64,000 nt of DNA from Brachionus manjavacas (lineage: Eukaryota > Rotifera > Eurotatoria > Ploima > Brachionidae): assembly GCA_019054805.1 (NCBI GenBank), contig JAHQIY010000008.1, positions 3,829,501 to 3,893,500 on the forward strand, read 5' to 3'. A program made the position numbers and the translations under genes. This document shows positions 1-12,071 of the stretch, piece after piece. Under the pieces are notes generated by a model. That model made no database searches. It was given only the letters and a program-made list of their open reading frames with translations, and had not been told where the DNA came from. Each line of letters begins with the position of its first letter. Position 1 is the stretch's first letter.

Positions 1-454
1 AATTTTAGTTAAATTTAATATAATAGTCTAATTAGTAACTTGATAATATAAATATTTATGCGTACATAGTTTTTTTAAATTAAATCATTAGCTAAACATT
101 TACAATTAGAGATGGTTAATGTTTTTTCTTTTGCCGTACCAATGACGTCTAAATAAAGGATATTAATCGCAAAGAATAAAAATGTACATTTTTAAATGAG
201 AGAGGTTAGGATTTTAATGATGACAAAGATCTTAAAGCAAAATGCAAAATTTAAGAAAAAAATTACACTTAATTTTATTTTATTTTTAATTTATAAATCC
301 AATAACATAAGCTTTTTAAAAATAAAATACATTAAAAAATACTTTAATTTAAATAAGATTTATTTGGAATTTTATTCGAATGCTTTGTGTGACAGTCGTA
401 CAAGCTGATGATTAAAGGTTCAAAATCCGCAGTTAGAAAAAAAATCATTAGAAT

Positions 455-650
455 AATGTTTAGACCCCTTTAATCATAAAATAGGGTAACGAGTATCTAC
501 TAGGTGATAATAGATGTGTAGATTATCAACTGGATGAATTAATCTCTGTGTCTGAATGGAGTCTTTGCTCAAAAAGGTACTGGAAAAGAAGATGAGCGCC
601 TTTCCATTTTTCGATAGGATATATTTAGACAATTAAAAACCGTTAATTCT
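455..650. repeat. unclassified interspersed repeat, copy 1
   Basis: About 170-190 bp that align with 1157-1345 at roughly three-quarters identity by eye. Shared blocks include AATGTTTA at the left, a centre with GTGTAGAT..ATCAACT..GATG, then CTCTGTGTC, TTGCTCAAAA and GAGCGCCT, and AGGAT at the right. I cannot match it to a tRNA-derived SINE because no clear pol III A and B boxes are seen. It could be a SINE or a non-coding piece of a LINE. Confidence 0.5.
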
Positions 651-1064
651 ATGGAGAAAGATATTTTTGTATTTAATTGCTTAAAACCAGGGCTGTGTTC
701 CCTTCGTACTTCCCCAGCTTTTAAGTAAATTTTCAAAAAATTTAATTCAATAATTAATTTGTTTTAATTTCCTAATTTATACCTTTCTTAAATTACCAGA
801 ACCGTTTATAAATCGTTTATTTAATCTTTTTTTTCTAAAATTTGTATTTCATGTTTGATCAAAATTTATAGAACATGAATTTATTTATTTTTTTTAATGA
901 ATCCAGAGCAGACATTAGTCTTTTATGCGAAGATGCTGGACACACTCATTTATTTAAAAGAAAAAAAAATTTAATTTTAATTTAAATTTGATTTCAAAAG
1001 TTAAATAAAACACTTATAATTTAATTATAAGATTTAAAATTAAGATAAAAAATCAATTAAAATC

Positions 1065-1145
1065 AAAAGCTCCTTCAGCATAAAAATATAAAATCAAAAT
1101 AAAATAAAATAAAAAATATAGAAGAAAATTAAAAATAAGTATATT
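1065..1145 (-). repeat. possible 5'-truncated LINE 3' tail
   Basis: The block contains the GCTCCTTCAG core followed by AAAATAAAATAAA-type sequence seen at the 3' end of the LINE at 32891-37200 (reverse orientation) and near 62135. Only about 80 bp match and the sequence is AT-rich, so this is a weak call. Confidence 0.35.
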
Positions 1146-1156
1146 CAAATACGGGG

Positions 1157-1380
1157 CGAATGTTTAAACCTCTTTCATCATAAAAATAGAGGGACCAGTT
1201 TCGGCTGGGTAATAATTGCAGTGTAGATGATCAACTCGATGCAGTAGCCTCTGTGTCAGATCGGAGCCGTTGCTCAAAAGGGTACTTGAAAAGGAAATGA
1301 GCGCCTCCCCATTATCCTCTAGGATAAAATAGGGATAATTATAATTATTATTATTATTAATAAAAATTACGGCATCTTGA
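1157..1380. repeat. unclassified interspersed repeat, copy 2, with ATT tail
   Basis: This is the partner of the repeat at 455-650 in the same orientation. It is followed at once by a run of ATT units (about 1337-1360). A trinucleotide tail of this kind is typical of elements mobilised by I-like LINEs, which fits a SINE-like or truncated LINE origin; that is inference. Divergence between the two copies suggests both are old. Confidence 0.5.
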
Positions 1381-1620
1381 AGTTGATGATAAATTCAAAA
1401 TATCATCAATTTCAAAAAATCTATCCTTGGATATTAATATCAATCTTTTATTTAATTTAAACAAATTTAATGTAATACACTTTTTATTTTATGAAGATTT
1501 AAAAATAAAAAAATTTTAAAAAACCTTTTCTCAATCCATTGATAAAATTGATTTTTAATTTTGTTAACTGATTTTTGTAAAGTTTATTTTCATTTTATTT
1601 CTTATATATCTTTGAATTAA
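1370..1620. repeat. diverged relative of the intergenic myosin spacer
   Basis: This block aligns with 13255-13480 (and 22195-22410). Shared stretches include TTATTTAATTTAAACAAATT, ACTGATTTTTGTAAAGT and TTTTCATTTTATTTCTTAT, in the same order and spacing. The match is clear but far more diverged than A, B and C are from one another. It therefore predates the recent amplification and suggests the array once extended further left, or that this is the older form of the spacer. Confidence 0.6.
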
Positions 1621-1839
1621 TTAAAGGTTAATTTTAACAATTTTAATGTAACATGGGTTACATGTTATGTAGATTTGAACTTGAATAGACTCAAGTCACA
1701 GTCTGACTCTGACTTTTAGCCATAAATATATAGTCACACGAGTGCATCTCTTCTTTATACCAACCGTGGTTCAAAAACAGCTGTTAAAATAATGATCTCA
1801 ATATCAGAGATTACCTGAGCATAAACAATTGTAGAAATT

Positions 1840-3060
1840 CTAGGGGGGGTGGGCTTGGTTGCAATATTGATAAAAATAATGTTGAGTTTAGTGAATTGGT
1901 AGAACTCGATTCACTGCGTTTAGAGTCCTACCTTTACACTCTGTCCTAGACCTCTACATACTTAGTAGTAATTTAGGCTCCCATTTTAACTTTTTTCGGG
2001 CGATAGACAATGATATGCTTAGCGATCATTTTCCTATTGAGTTTGAACTTGGCTTTGAGCCACTAAAGAAAGAAAGCTGACTTGGAAAAATTCAAGCGAA
2101 GTATGTACTCATGTGTTTTTGACTTGCTGTCAGGTAATATAATTCACATTAACAGTCTAATTTTCGCTCAAATAAAAGACGCAGCTAACTCTGCAATTCC
2201 TAAATTTCAATTATAAAAATCAAAAAAATAATTCCGGCCTTTGACGTCGAGCTAATTTCCTAACGCAAAGTGTCTCTTGGGTCTAATCGAAACTCTTTCA
2301 GTCCTTATTAGAAAAAAGTTAATTCGTTTAAAAAAATCCCTCCAGCAATGTTATCCTCTACTCAAAAGAGTTTAAAACAGATCTCGAAAAAGGTACGCAA
2401 ATATGGCAACATTGGTAACATTATGAATAACTATCTATAAAAATTGTAGCTGTGGCTGCAAAAATGGAGGCTAAAGAAATCTCCAGAAAAATGGAGCTAT
2501 ATTTTTTACGGTGGGAATTCTTCAAAAAACAATAAGTTTAAATCTTTTTGGGAAGCAAATACCCTACACTGCCTCCTCAGTCTTCCTTGGAATAAAATTT
2601 GATCAAAGTCTTTGTTTTTCATCCAGGTTGAATTCATTCGTTCTAGATGTCATGATCGCGTAAATTTAATTAACATTTGTCGCACAGATCTTGGAAGTTA
2701 AGTAAAAAAAGCTTCATTGAAGTCTTTAACGCACTTGAAGGTTCCATTCTAGGCTATATTTTTTTCACTCTATTTCGTGTCTCCCTGACAAGCATTCAAA
2801 AATGCAAGTAATTCAAAATACATGTTTTAAGCCAACTTATCACTTATCATATGACACACCTTCTATTCAACTTTCTGACATTCTCGAGGACCAAAAGTGC
2901 TTAAGAATTGTTTAAAAAAATAAAATAATGGTTCTGCCCGTCGACATGCAATCTAGAACATTTATTCAAAATATTAAATTAGACGTCAAATGAAAAACAA
3001 ATTATTCGATCATTCGGAGTATAATAATAGTAATAATAATAATAATAATAATTTAAGTTA
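1840..3060 (+). mobile_element. degenerate non-LTR retrotransposon (LINE), plus strand
   Basis: Broken open frames give the end of an apurinic-type endonuclease domain near 1930-2060, with an SDHFPIEF motif (the catalytic SDH of LINE endonucleases). These join directly to a reverse transcriptase C-terminal region near 2585-2935, containing FLGIKFDQSL followed by the helical segment usual after the RT palm. The FADD and GVPQGS core between them is missing, so the element has a large internal deletion besides many stops. A TAA-rich microsatellite at about 3022-3054 may be its 3' tail. It is related to the fuller LINE at 33-37 kb. Confidence 0.65.
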
Positions 3061-3169
3061 CAGCAGGAGAACTGCGGAGCAAGGCTAGACATAAACTCGC
3101 TATGATAGCTATCTGTTTTTTTCATACCTTAATAATAAAGTTATCTTGTAGTTTTACAAAAAAAAGGTC

Positions 3170-4998
3170 TTTCTCGGTCGGTTCTCTTTTTGTCAGAAAG
3201 TTGTCTCGTTGATTTGTATCGGTGAGCTGCTTAGTTATCCTGTGCTGATGACCTCGAATGCAATCGGCTGGACTTTCGCTTCTCAGTGAGTTGCTTTTCA
3301 AAGTTTGAGTATGCCAAACTACCGAGCTAAAATCATTTGTAATCTTTAAAAGCTTTATAAGGTCGATTCTTTATCGTCTCACTTTTAAGATGATAAGTTC
3401 TAACTTGGCAAGTCTTTGTTCGAATTCAAGATGTGTGAGATCATAAACTAATTTTGTGGCTCACCGTTGTATCTTTTCTAGTATAGTTATATCTTTTTTT
3501 GTATAAAGGTTCTAAGCAGCTTTTAGTCTTTTGGTCTTTTATAAATGAGTTCTTGAGAATTGGCTCCATCAGCATGGCAAAGGCTTGTGCGCAGCTTTGG
3601 AGTACATACGAACGTACTTCAACGCTGTCTTTGCATCTTGACTCGAAACTTGGCAATTTTGCATTGTTAACGATGCTAAAAGCTTCTTGGAATTGTACGT
3701 TTAAAAAATTAGCTTTTGTTATTTAAAATTTATCTTTGATGATTTAAATGTTGAGAAGAACTTGGCAACTCCCAGATCATACACCTCAATCAGTTTTGCG
3801 TATTTTCCGTCTAAGTCAAATGTTGCTTTCGAGTCTTGACTTTCTGTTAGATCCTTACTTAGTCCTTCATAATTATCTTTTTCGAAAAATAATCGATTAT
3901 CATATTTAACAGGCAACTTGCTGTCTCAGATGTATTCTCAAGCAAAAACCGAGTGAACCTTGTTCTTATTCGACTTGGATGAGACCCAATATTCATAATG
4001 TGTATTCATTTCGGATCTTCAGTTAAATAAAGGTCGAAAACGTTATTTCCAAATGTCAGTTTAAAAACATGTTAGTTCTCAAAAATGCGAGTAGTTCCTA
4101 CCTATTCTTTTGCTTTTGTCTTCTCTAGTCCAAGTTCATTTTTCCATTTTATTAACGGGTAGTTGAAGTCTTCGGCAATCTGAAGACCTGAATAATATTT
4201 CTTGTTTACTGTTGATCAAGCACGGATAATCGCCTCGTTAACTTAATTGTTTAATTTAAAGCCTGTGCACGGTGGTCGGTAAATACAGCCTGCTAATATG
4301 GATTCACTCCCAATACATAAACTACATCATATTTGTTCAATGTTTTTGTCAAGGCCGAAATCGTTTATCTAGATGAAATCGACATCATTACGATCTATAA
4401 TCGCAGCGCCACCACCAATAAGGACTCCATTGTATTTGTTAAATAGAGAATAGTTATCTAAGCAATTAATCGACCTCGAGTTAAACCAAGTATACTTTAA
4501 CAGAACTAAATGCGAAAAACTATTTGTCTGAATAAGCTAGTAGAACGCATCCCATTTGTCAACGAAAGAAGTCGCAATAATGTAAAAACATGATAAAGAC
4601 GACTTTATTTGTTTTGATATTAGTATTGATTTTGATTGACTCTGAAATATTTATACTAGATGAAAGTTTGCCTTGTAAATTGCCGCTGATCAGGCTTGGA
4701 GCACTAAAACATTATTTTTCTGGTTGACCTGTTGTTCTTTTGAATTCTACTCGAAATGAGGCCCAAGAAGAACTCGGTACCTGCAGTTGTCATGGAATAA
4801 ACAATCCCGTAATCAAGCCTCCTTCACCATAAGGCAACTTCTCGTTTCTGTCGGAACACTCTTTTCTCCCTGATGGCTCGGTCGACTCCCATTCCATTCA
4901 GTATTAAGTCTCGGTTGATAAACACGCCCTTGTAGATATCGTTGTCTTTTAACTTTTTGCATGTTAGTATCTGACTTAGATGTTTTTTTTGTCAATAT
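3170..4998 (-). mobile_element. degenerate LINE, minus strand, CR1/Jockey-like
   Basis: Reading the minus strand, 4620-4130 encodes endonuclease pieces: a GGGAA(I) block, then GCIYRPP and DFNYPLIKW, all typical of CR1/Jockey-type endonucleases. 3920-3720 encodes the endonuclease end (FFEKDNYEGLSKDL). 3660-3240 encodes the RT C-terminus (ATKLVYDLTHLEFEQRLAKL, of the form KLI..L..LSYEERLKKL). The RT core is deleted and there are many stops. The part upstream of the endonuclease (4711-4998, a 62-codon open frame) lies inside myosin repeat unit A and recurs at 13645-13933 and 22576-22864, so the left edge of the recent duplication cuts through this LINE. Confidence 0.7.
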
Positions 4999-4999
4999 C

Positions 5000-5735
5000 A
5001 AATGTGGTTAAGAAATCGATTTTTTTTTAAAAAAAATTTTTCTTTTTATAAGATTTTTAAAACTTTAAAAACATTTAATAAATAAATTTCAATTTAATTT
5101 AATAAAAAAAAATCTTTTCTTCTTCCTTTTTGTAAATTTAAAGTTTTCGAATTGTTCATCAAATAAAATTTTTGGATTTTTTTGAGCAAAAAAATCGCTT
5201 TATCGTTTAATTTTGTATTAAGTCTTTCAACATTTTCTTATTTAGGCACAAATTTTTATGCCACACGTAATATTAAAGTTTTTTGTTCAGTCGTCTAAAA
5301 CGTGTTTCTTCTAATATTCTCGTAAAAGGTGCTCTAGTGCCACTATTTTTAATTTTTAATTGTCTCATGCTATTTTTAACTTCATTTTTGGCACTTTTAA
5401 AAATTGCCTTACTTTTTCATGATACTCATGATTTTTAGGTTAACGGGTATCACGATCAAAAAGCTTTACATTTCAATAGCTTAACATTTCATGTTTTCGT
5501 TAAAATTCTAATTGTTATTTAGGCAGGTAAAAAAACAAAATGTTTTTGAATCAGTAATTAAATTAAGATAAGTTTAAATGATTAAAAAGATAAGAATAAA
5601 TTTGGATAAAATTTAATTTATTTAAAGGGATATTTGAAACGAAGTTAAGTTAATAAAATATAGCATTATAAACTAAACTAAACTAAAAACTTTTTAATTA
5701 AAAAGTTTTACATAAGTTTATTTGTAAAAAATCTT
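5000..5735. other. 3' flank of myosin copy A
   Basis: AT-rich DNA between the LINE fragment and the myosin stop codon, repeated in units B (13935-14668) and C (22866-23599). It holds the 3' UTR and, just past the stop, an AATAAA-type signal on the minus strand (about 5718-5723). No gene is seen. Confidence 0.6.
5686..5709. repeat. 24-bp perfect palindrome in myosin 3' UTR (copies at 14619-14642, 23550-23573)
   Basis: AAAACTTTTTAATTAAAAAGTTTT reads the same on both strands and starts about 27 bp past the myosin stop codon in all three units. In RNA it would fold to a short hairpin. It could be part of a 3'-end or stability element, or chance in AT-rich DNA. The homologous place in copy D does not show it. 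Confidence 0.6.
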
Positions 5736-8700
5736 CTAATTTCGTCTGACTGAACCAGCTCTGAAAGGTATTGCACTAGCAGCACGAATCTGTTGTGGTT
5801 CTCTCTATTGAAAGAAATAAAATAATAAAGTGTTTCTAAAAAAATATCACTGATAAGTTACTTGAGGAGAGGAATTTCTAGCAGCAGAAACAGTGCTTCG
5901 ATTTTTAGCTCTCTGCTTATTTAATTGATTTTCAGCTTGGCCTGCTCTTTCTTCAGCATCTTCTAGCTCATGTTGGGCTTTGCGGAACTTGGCAAGATTG
6001 ACAGCAGCTATTTCTTCGGCTTCTTCGACTTGCCTCTTGTAGACTTTCAATTTATTTTGCAACTTCTCTACCAAATCTTGTAATCTAGCCTGGTTCTTTC
6101 TGTCTTCCTCGGCTTGGAAGGCTAATTCCTTTAGTCTTCTGTCATTCTTTCTAACTTCTTTCAAAGTTTCTTGATGGTGTCTTTGTTCAATGTCCAACTC
6201 AGATTCCAATTCATGAATCTTTTAGAAAATAAAATGATTACTGAGAGTAAATTAAATTTAAATAGAAAAAAAAACCTTTTGTTCAAGCTTTTGAATGATG
6301 CGTTTGCCTCCTTTAAGAGCATTAGCTTCTGCCTCATCCAATCGGACTTGAAGATCTTTCACTTGTTGTTCCAGGCTCTTTCTCAACTTTTCAACATTGA
6401 CACTGTGTTCCTGATAAACGAAATAAAATTTAAAAAGAAGAGATTTGACTCTATTGTTCTTTATTTACTTGCTCCAATCTTAATTCTTCTGCGAGACGAG
6501 CAGCATCAGCAGAAGCTTTCTTAACTCTTTCTTCAGAATTTTTCAATTCAGCAATAGCTTCGTCCAAATCAGCTTGCATTGTAGCAATGTCACTCTCCAA
6601 TTTACGTTTTTGGGATCCAAGAGAAGAGTTAGCAGCTCCAAGCTCACTAATTCGATCGGCAGCTTCGTGTAATTCATTTTCGGCAGCCTTTCGAGCTCTT
6701 TCTGCTTGTTCTAGGGCTACTCGAATTTCGTCTAATTCGGAAGCAAGCATATTTGCACGACGCTCAGCTTGAGCAGCAGCTTCACGAGCTTCATCTCTTT
6801 GCCTTTGCTCATCTTCAATTTGAGCTTGCATTTCACCAATGGTTTGCTGTAGTTTTTTGTTGAACTTTTGTAGATCAGCATTGGCTCTATTCGAATGATC
6901 CAAAGAAATCTCAAGTTCATTGATATCAGTTTCAAGTTTTTTCTTCTGTCTGATAGCTTCGGCTTTTCCTTTTGTTTCTGCTTCCAAACTAGCTTGCATC
7001 GATTCCAAAGCGCGTTGATGGTTGCGTCTTGTGTTTTCGAACTCTTCCTCTTTTTCATGCAGACGTCTGTCGATTTCTTGTCTCACTTGACTCAATTCCA
7101 ATTGAGCTCTCAACACTTTGGCTTCTTCTTGTTCCAAAGCACCTTCAGCTTCTTCCAAAGCGGCTTGTAGTTCGTCTTTCTCGATTTCGAGTCTCTTTCT
7201 AGATTTTTCCAATTCATGAATTGATTTTCCACCTTCGCCTAGTTGGTCCATCAAGTCTTTGATTTCATCAGCCAGGTTTTTGTTCTCACGTCTTAGAGCT
7301 TCAATTGATTCATGGCTTTCTTCGTATTGAGTTTTCAATTTAAACAGTTCGGTTGAATACTGACGAGCTTCTTTTTGTGATGCTTCTAATTCCAAAGTGA
7401 TGTCCTCACATTTTTGTTTCCATTCACCGATCAATTTGTCAAATTGCTTTTGTTTTTTTTCCATGGCAGCAGCATTTGAGTTAGCTCGTTCGACATCGAC
7501 CATTAAATCTTCAACTTCAGCTTGAAGTCTCTGCTTAGTCTTTTCGAGACTGTTGCATTTAGCCAACGCTTCTTCAACTTGCTCTTCGGCTTCTGCCAGT
7601 TTTGCAGCAAGCTTTCTCTTAGCCTCTTCGAGCTCCTCGGCTCTTGCAAGACCTTCTATTTCATATTTAGATCTCCATGAGATCATCTCGCTGTTCACTC
7701 TGGCTAATTGTTTTTGAAGATCAGCTTTTGCTTCATGCTCTTCCTCAAATTGTTCTCTTACTTGATCCAAATCTTGAGAAAGATTTCTCAGCTGTTGAGC
7801 CAAAGCGCTCTTTGCACGAGATTCTTCTTCTGCTGTGCGCTTCGCTTCTTCTATTTGAGCTTGTAATTGCTGTTTTGTCTTGTTAAAACCACCAATTTGA
7901 CTTTCTAAATCTTCTAATTGACCTAATAGGTTTATATTCTCCGATTGAAGTCTATTCTTTTGGGAACTTAACTCTTGGGCAGAGCGGGCTGATTCATCTA
8001 ATTTACCATTCAATTCTTGTAATTGTTGCTCCAATTGTTTTACCAATTTTTCAACATTAGCCTTTGCTTTATTTGCATGTTCAGTTTGCATTTTTGCCTC
8101 ATCGATTTCAGTTTTTATTAGTTGTTTTTCTTTTTCGAGACGGTTTTTGGACTTTTGCAGTTGATCGATTTGTTCACCCATTTCGTTTACTGCATCTTGA
8201 TGCTTCTTTTTCAACTGTGCTGTAGTTGCTTCGTGCTGTAGATTAGCTTCTTCTAAATCACGTCTCAATTTAGCCAATTCAGACTCTCGTTTCTTGTTCA
8301 AATCAAGCTGAGCAGTTGTAGCACCACCAGCCTCTTCTAGCCTTTCATTTAGTTCATCCAATTCACGAGACAAGTCAGCTCGTTGTTTTTCAGCTTTGCT
8401 CTTAGCTTGCCTCTCGGCTTCAATTTCTTCTAACGATTCGTCTAATCTTTGCTGTAATTCTTTAATCTTTTTATGCAAATTTGTTACTTGACCATGTTCA
8501 TCTTCAACTTTGGCGCCCAAGTTATTCAATTCAGCATCTTTGCGTTTCAAATTATCCTCTAGATCTTTTTGAGTCTCTCGACTTCTTCAATTTGAGCCTG
8601 AGAATTCTTCAAATCAGTTTCAAGTTTTCGTTTAGCCTTATCTAAATCAGCACGGCCTTTCTTTTCCCTTTCCAAATTATCCTCAGCTTCATCCAAGGTT

Positions 8701-11700
8701 TGTTCGAGTTTTGTTTTGACTTTATTCAGGTGATTCACCTTGTCTTCTTCTTGTTGCAGTTGCTCAACTGTTTTGGCATTTGTTTCTTCCAAGCGCTTCT
8801 TTTCACGAGTCAATTTGGCAATTGTCTCATCTTGATGAGCCATTTCATCTTGCAGTTTATGAATTTGGTTATCCTTTGACTTGTTATCACCATCGGATTT
8901 GCTTAATTTTGAGCGTAAATCGTCGATGTCTTTTTTCAAATCATTTATTTCTTGCTCTAGCTTTTTCTTTTTTGAATTCAAATCGCTCGATGCTTGTTCT
9001 TCGTCACCTAATCTCTCTTCTAAATCTTTTACTTGACCTTCCAAATCAGCCTTTTGCAAGACCAACTTTTGTATTCTTTCTTCTGCATTGCCGCTGTTAT
9101 CTCTTTCGGACTGCAACTGTGTATACAATTCGTTCTTTTCTTTGAGTAGTTTCAAGTTGGTCTCTTCTAGTTCTTTTCTTAGCTTCTCTTCTTTTTCCAG
9201 AGTTTCTTTGATCTTGCTAAATTCTTCTTCTTTGGCTTTGAGCTCATCTTCCTGTCTGGCAACCGACAACAATGGTTTGACTTTGGTGTACAATTTCCAC
9301 CATGGCCAATTTCTCAAAGACAAATAGGCTTTTATGTTTCGCTGCAATACACTCAATGCCAAACGTTGATCCAACATTATCTTGTAATGTTTTTTCATCA
9401 AGTACAATCTTATGTTCGATTGTAACATGGCAATAATCTTTGACAAAGCTGCATCTCTTAACTCTTCTAAATGACCCAAGACTCCAGCTTTGAAAAAAAC
9501 TTTAGTGTGGCCAAGTCTATATAATTCTTCACCAAGAGCGATTTCTTTTAAGATAGCACCAGTTGCCTTAGTTGCGTCCACAAATCCTTTGGGCACAGCA
9601 TTTGGAGCCAATATGCTGTATCTTTGCTTGAACTCAGCATAGATCATTCGATTTGGAAAACCTTTACGGCAAATACGAATGCCTTCCAACACACCATTAC
9701 AATGAAGCTGGTGCATAACCAAATGAGGATCCAATACTCCGCCAGTTTTGATTTCATTTGGGATAATGCAACGAACAAAATGAGGATGAGTCTGCTTCAA
9801 AGTATTCATCAACTTGTTCAATTGTTCTCTGTGACCAGCTGAGATAGACTGCATGCTACCACCTTTCTTGGCTTTGCCTTTTTCTTCTTCTTGTCCCATG
9901 TCTTGATACAATGTAGCCAAAACAGAATTTGTTTTACTGCCTTTGAACAATGTAGCAACAGTTGTGTTGATGGGATCCTTGTTCTTTTCTAACCAGCCAG
10001 TCACATTGTAGGAAACAGTGCCAGCATAGTGATGCAAGTCAAAGTGTGCTTCGGCTTTTCCCTTAGATGGTTTTGGTTTTCCAAAGTTTGGATGTTTGCC
10101 CAAATGTTGATTGTACAATTTTTCTTGGAAAGTCTTGTCTGAAGCTTTTGGGACAATACATTCTTCTTCAAGAATCGAGAAAATACCCATAGGTTTTTCA
10201 ATCAAATCAATGCAAGCTTGTAAATCCAGGCCAAAGTTGATCATTTCCCATTGAATGCCTTCTCTTTTGTACTCTTCTTGTTCCAATACAAACATATGAT
10301 GGTTGAAAAACTGCTGTAGTCTTTCGTTGGTGTAATTGATGCAAATTTGCTCAAATCCATTGAAATCAAAGATTTCAAAACCAGCAATATCCAAAACACC
10401 AATAAAGTATTGTCTTTTAGCTTTTACATCAAGAGTAGTATTTACTCTATCAACTAACCATTGGAAAAGACGTGAATAGATGGACTTTGACAAAGCGCCA
10501 ATTGAATTGCACACTTGATCTTTGTTCTGGCCTTTGTTTACATATTCATTGCCAACTTTGATTCTTGGTTTCAACAAGCCCTTGATCAAGTCAGCTGATT
10601 CTACGCCCAATAAATGCGCAACTTTTTCACACTCTTCGGTTCCATCAGTTTCGGCCTGTTCCTCTCTTGGTCTTTGTTTCCATTTTGAGTTACCCCAGTG
10701 CATGATAGCACCAGTGCATTTAAACAGATCAGTTTTTTCTTGTTTGCTAAAGTTCAAGATATCGAAGGCCTCATCAGTCAGTCTCATTTCTTCGGCATCA
10801 TCTACATTGTCAATAGTGACCATTCCTTGCGCTATGAAGTGATACAACTTTGGATTAGCTTCTACCAACAATTCCTCTTAAAATGAAAAAAAAAAAAAAG
10901 GTAAAATAATTTTTATTCTATTTATTTAATAAGCAATAAATTACTGTGATAATCCGGAAAAGCATCGGACAATAGCTGATAGAAAATGTGATAGTTTCTC
11001 TCAGCTGGCTGTTGAAAAGTAACTCTTGACTTTTCAAGCAAATAAGATTCAATGTCGGCACCAGCAATTTTACCACTTGGACCAAAGTGAATACGAATAA
11101 ATTTACCCTTTTAATTGTTTGCTATAATTAAAAGAATGCTATTTTTTGTCATTAGAGAACTTACAAAACGAGAAGAGTTGTTGTTACGAGTTGTTTTGGC
11201 ATTACCGTAAGCCTCTAATACTGGATTGGCAGAGACGATTTGGTCTTCCAAGTTAGCCTCTTTTTTCTTTAAATTTTTTTAATTGAACTAAAATCTTGAA
11301 ATTTTTTTCCTAAAATCTATCTTACACCATCATCCTTTTTTGGCGCACCGCTAGCAGCAACATAGGCAAAATATTGAATAACCTTCTTGGTGTTTTCAGT
11401 TTTACCAGCACCAGATTCACCACTTTTTTCAGTTTACATAATTAAATTAAAAAAAAAAAAATCTAGAACCCAAAAATTACGTGATCAACATAGATTGGTT
11501 TTCTCTGTCTCTCAACATGTTAGCGTAAGCATTATCAGCAATCGAGTACAAATGTGGTGGTACTTCATTTCTTTTTTTACCTCTGTATAAACCAACCATT
11601 TTCATGGTGTAAATTGGTAATCTTTTGTATGGATTTATTGCAACACAAAAGAGACCAGAATAAGTCTAGAGAAATTAAAATATACTTTAAAAAATTAATT

Positions 11701-12071
11701 TTTTTCTAATAAAAAATTATTACATAGATAAACCAGGCCTTGTATCTCTCACGTAAATTGTGCAATACAGAGGCGTCATTCAGATAGGTCAGATCAGCCA
11801 TATCGTCACACTTGTCGAACTTTGGTGGATTCATCTGTTGAATTTGATCCTTCTTAAAAGTCACTGCCTCGCCTTTTCCAGTCTTTACTGAAACCTCTTC
11901 ACCTTTGGTACTTTGAATTTCAGCTGCAAGAAAACCCTCTTTCTTATCAGGTATCCAGCAATTCTTTTTGCCATCAAAAGGCTGGGCCTGCATCTTGATT
12001 CTATCCGCTTGAGGTACCAATAGATATTTTAGAGATTCAACAATCTCTGGGTCGTTCATATCAGCATACAT
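5736..12071 (-). CDS. Mhc: muscle myosin heavy chain, copy A
   Basis: Class II myosin heavy chain, the ATP-driven motor and rod of the thick filament. Nine exons, 5' to 3': 12071-11724, 11665-11481, 11422-11326, 11266-11165, 11107-10945, 10876-6469, 6410-6276, 6218-5862, 5804-5736. Junctions follow GT..AG, and the exon 2/3 joint rebuilds [11 protein letters not shown]. Landmarks on the 1954-residue product: N-terminal SH3-like region, P-loop GESGAGKT at 179-186, switch I NNNSSRF ending at 244, switch [10 protein letters not shown] at 461-468, Lys/Gly-rich loop 2 near 626-640, converter, one lever-arm IQ-like stretch, then about 1100 residues of heptad coiled coil and a short non-helical tail ending SVRRN. 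The reading frame breaks once: a run of five T at 8566-8570 where B, C and D have six. The exon sum reaches a multiple of three only with the sixth. I read this as either an assembly error or a first pseudogene lesion. Confidence 0.92.

Larger units (their letters stand above)
1..1840. other. AT-rich repeat-bearing flank, no gene
   Basis: No convincing coding region is visible; the 70-residue open frame at 196-408 is low-complexity Lys/Ile/Asn/Phe-rich and looks like chance in AT-rich DNA. The stretch holds two copies of an unclassified repeat (about 455-650 and 1157-1345), a possible LINE 3' tail near 1065-1145, a short ATT microsatellite near 1337-1360, and a block at about 1370-1620 that is a diverged relative of the spacer found between the myosin copies. 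Confidence 0.6.

Noticed and set aside
3022-3060. TAA microsatellite as an independent feature
   Set aside because: Best explained as the 3' tail of the plus-strand LINE that ends there.
6587-8000. Plus-strand open frames antisense to the myosin rod (for example 6587-6772, 6895-7170, 7677-7886) and the second minus-strand frame at 6732-7058
   Set aside because: They recur in every copy because the rod is repetitive and lacks stops in other frames; no domain signal or independent start context.
9400-10000. Alternative relay or converter exons in the myosin genes, as in insect Mhc
   Set aside because: In all four copies the motor from residue 299 to the rod lies in one unbroken exon with no second version nearby; only switch I exon 4 of copy D is duplicated.
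10001-10201. 66-codon minus-strand frame within the motor exon
   Set aside because: Shifted frame of the myosin motor coding sequence.
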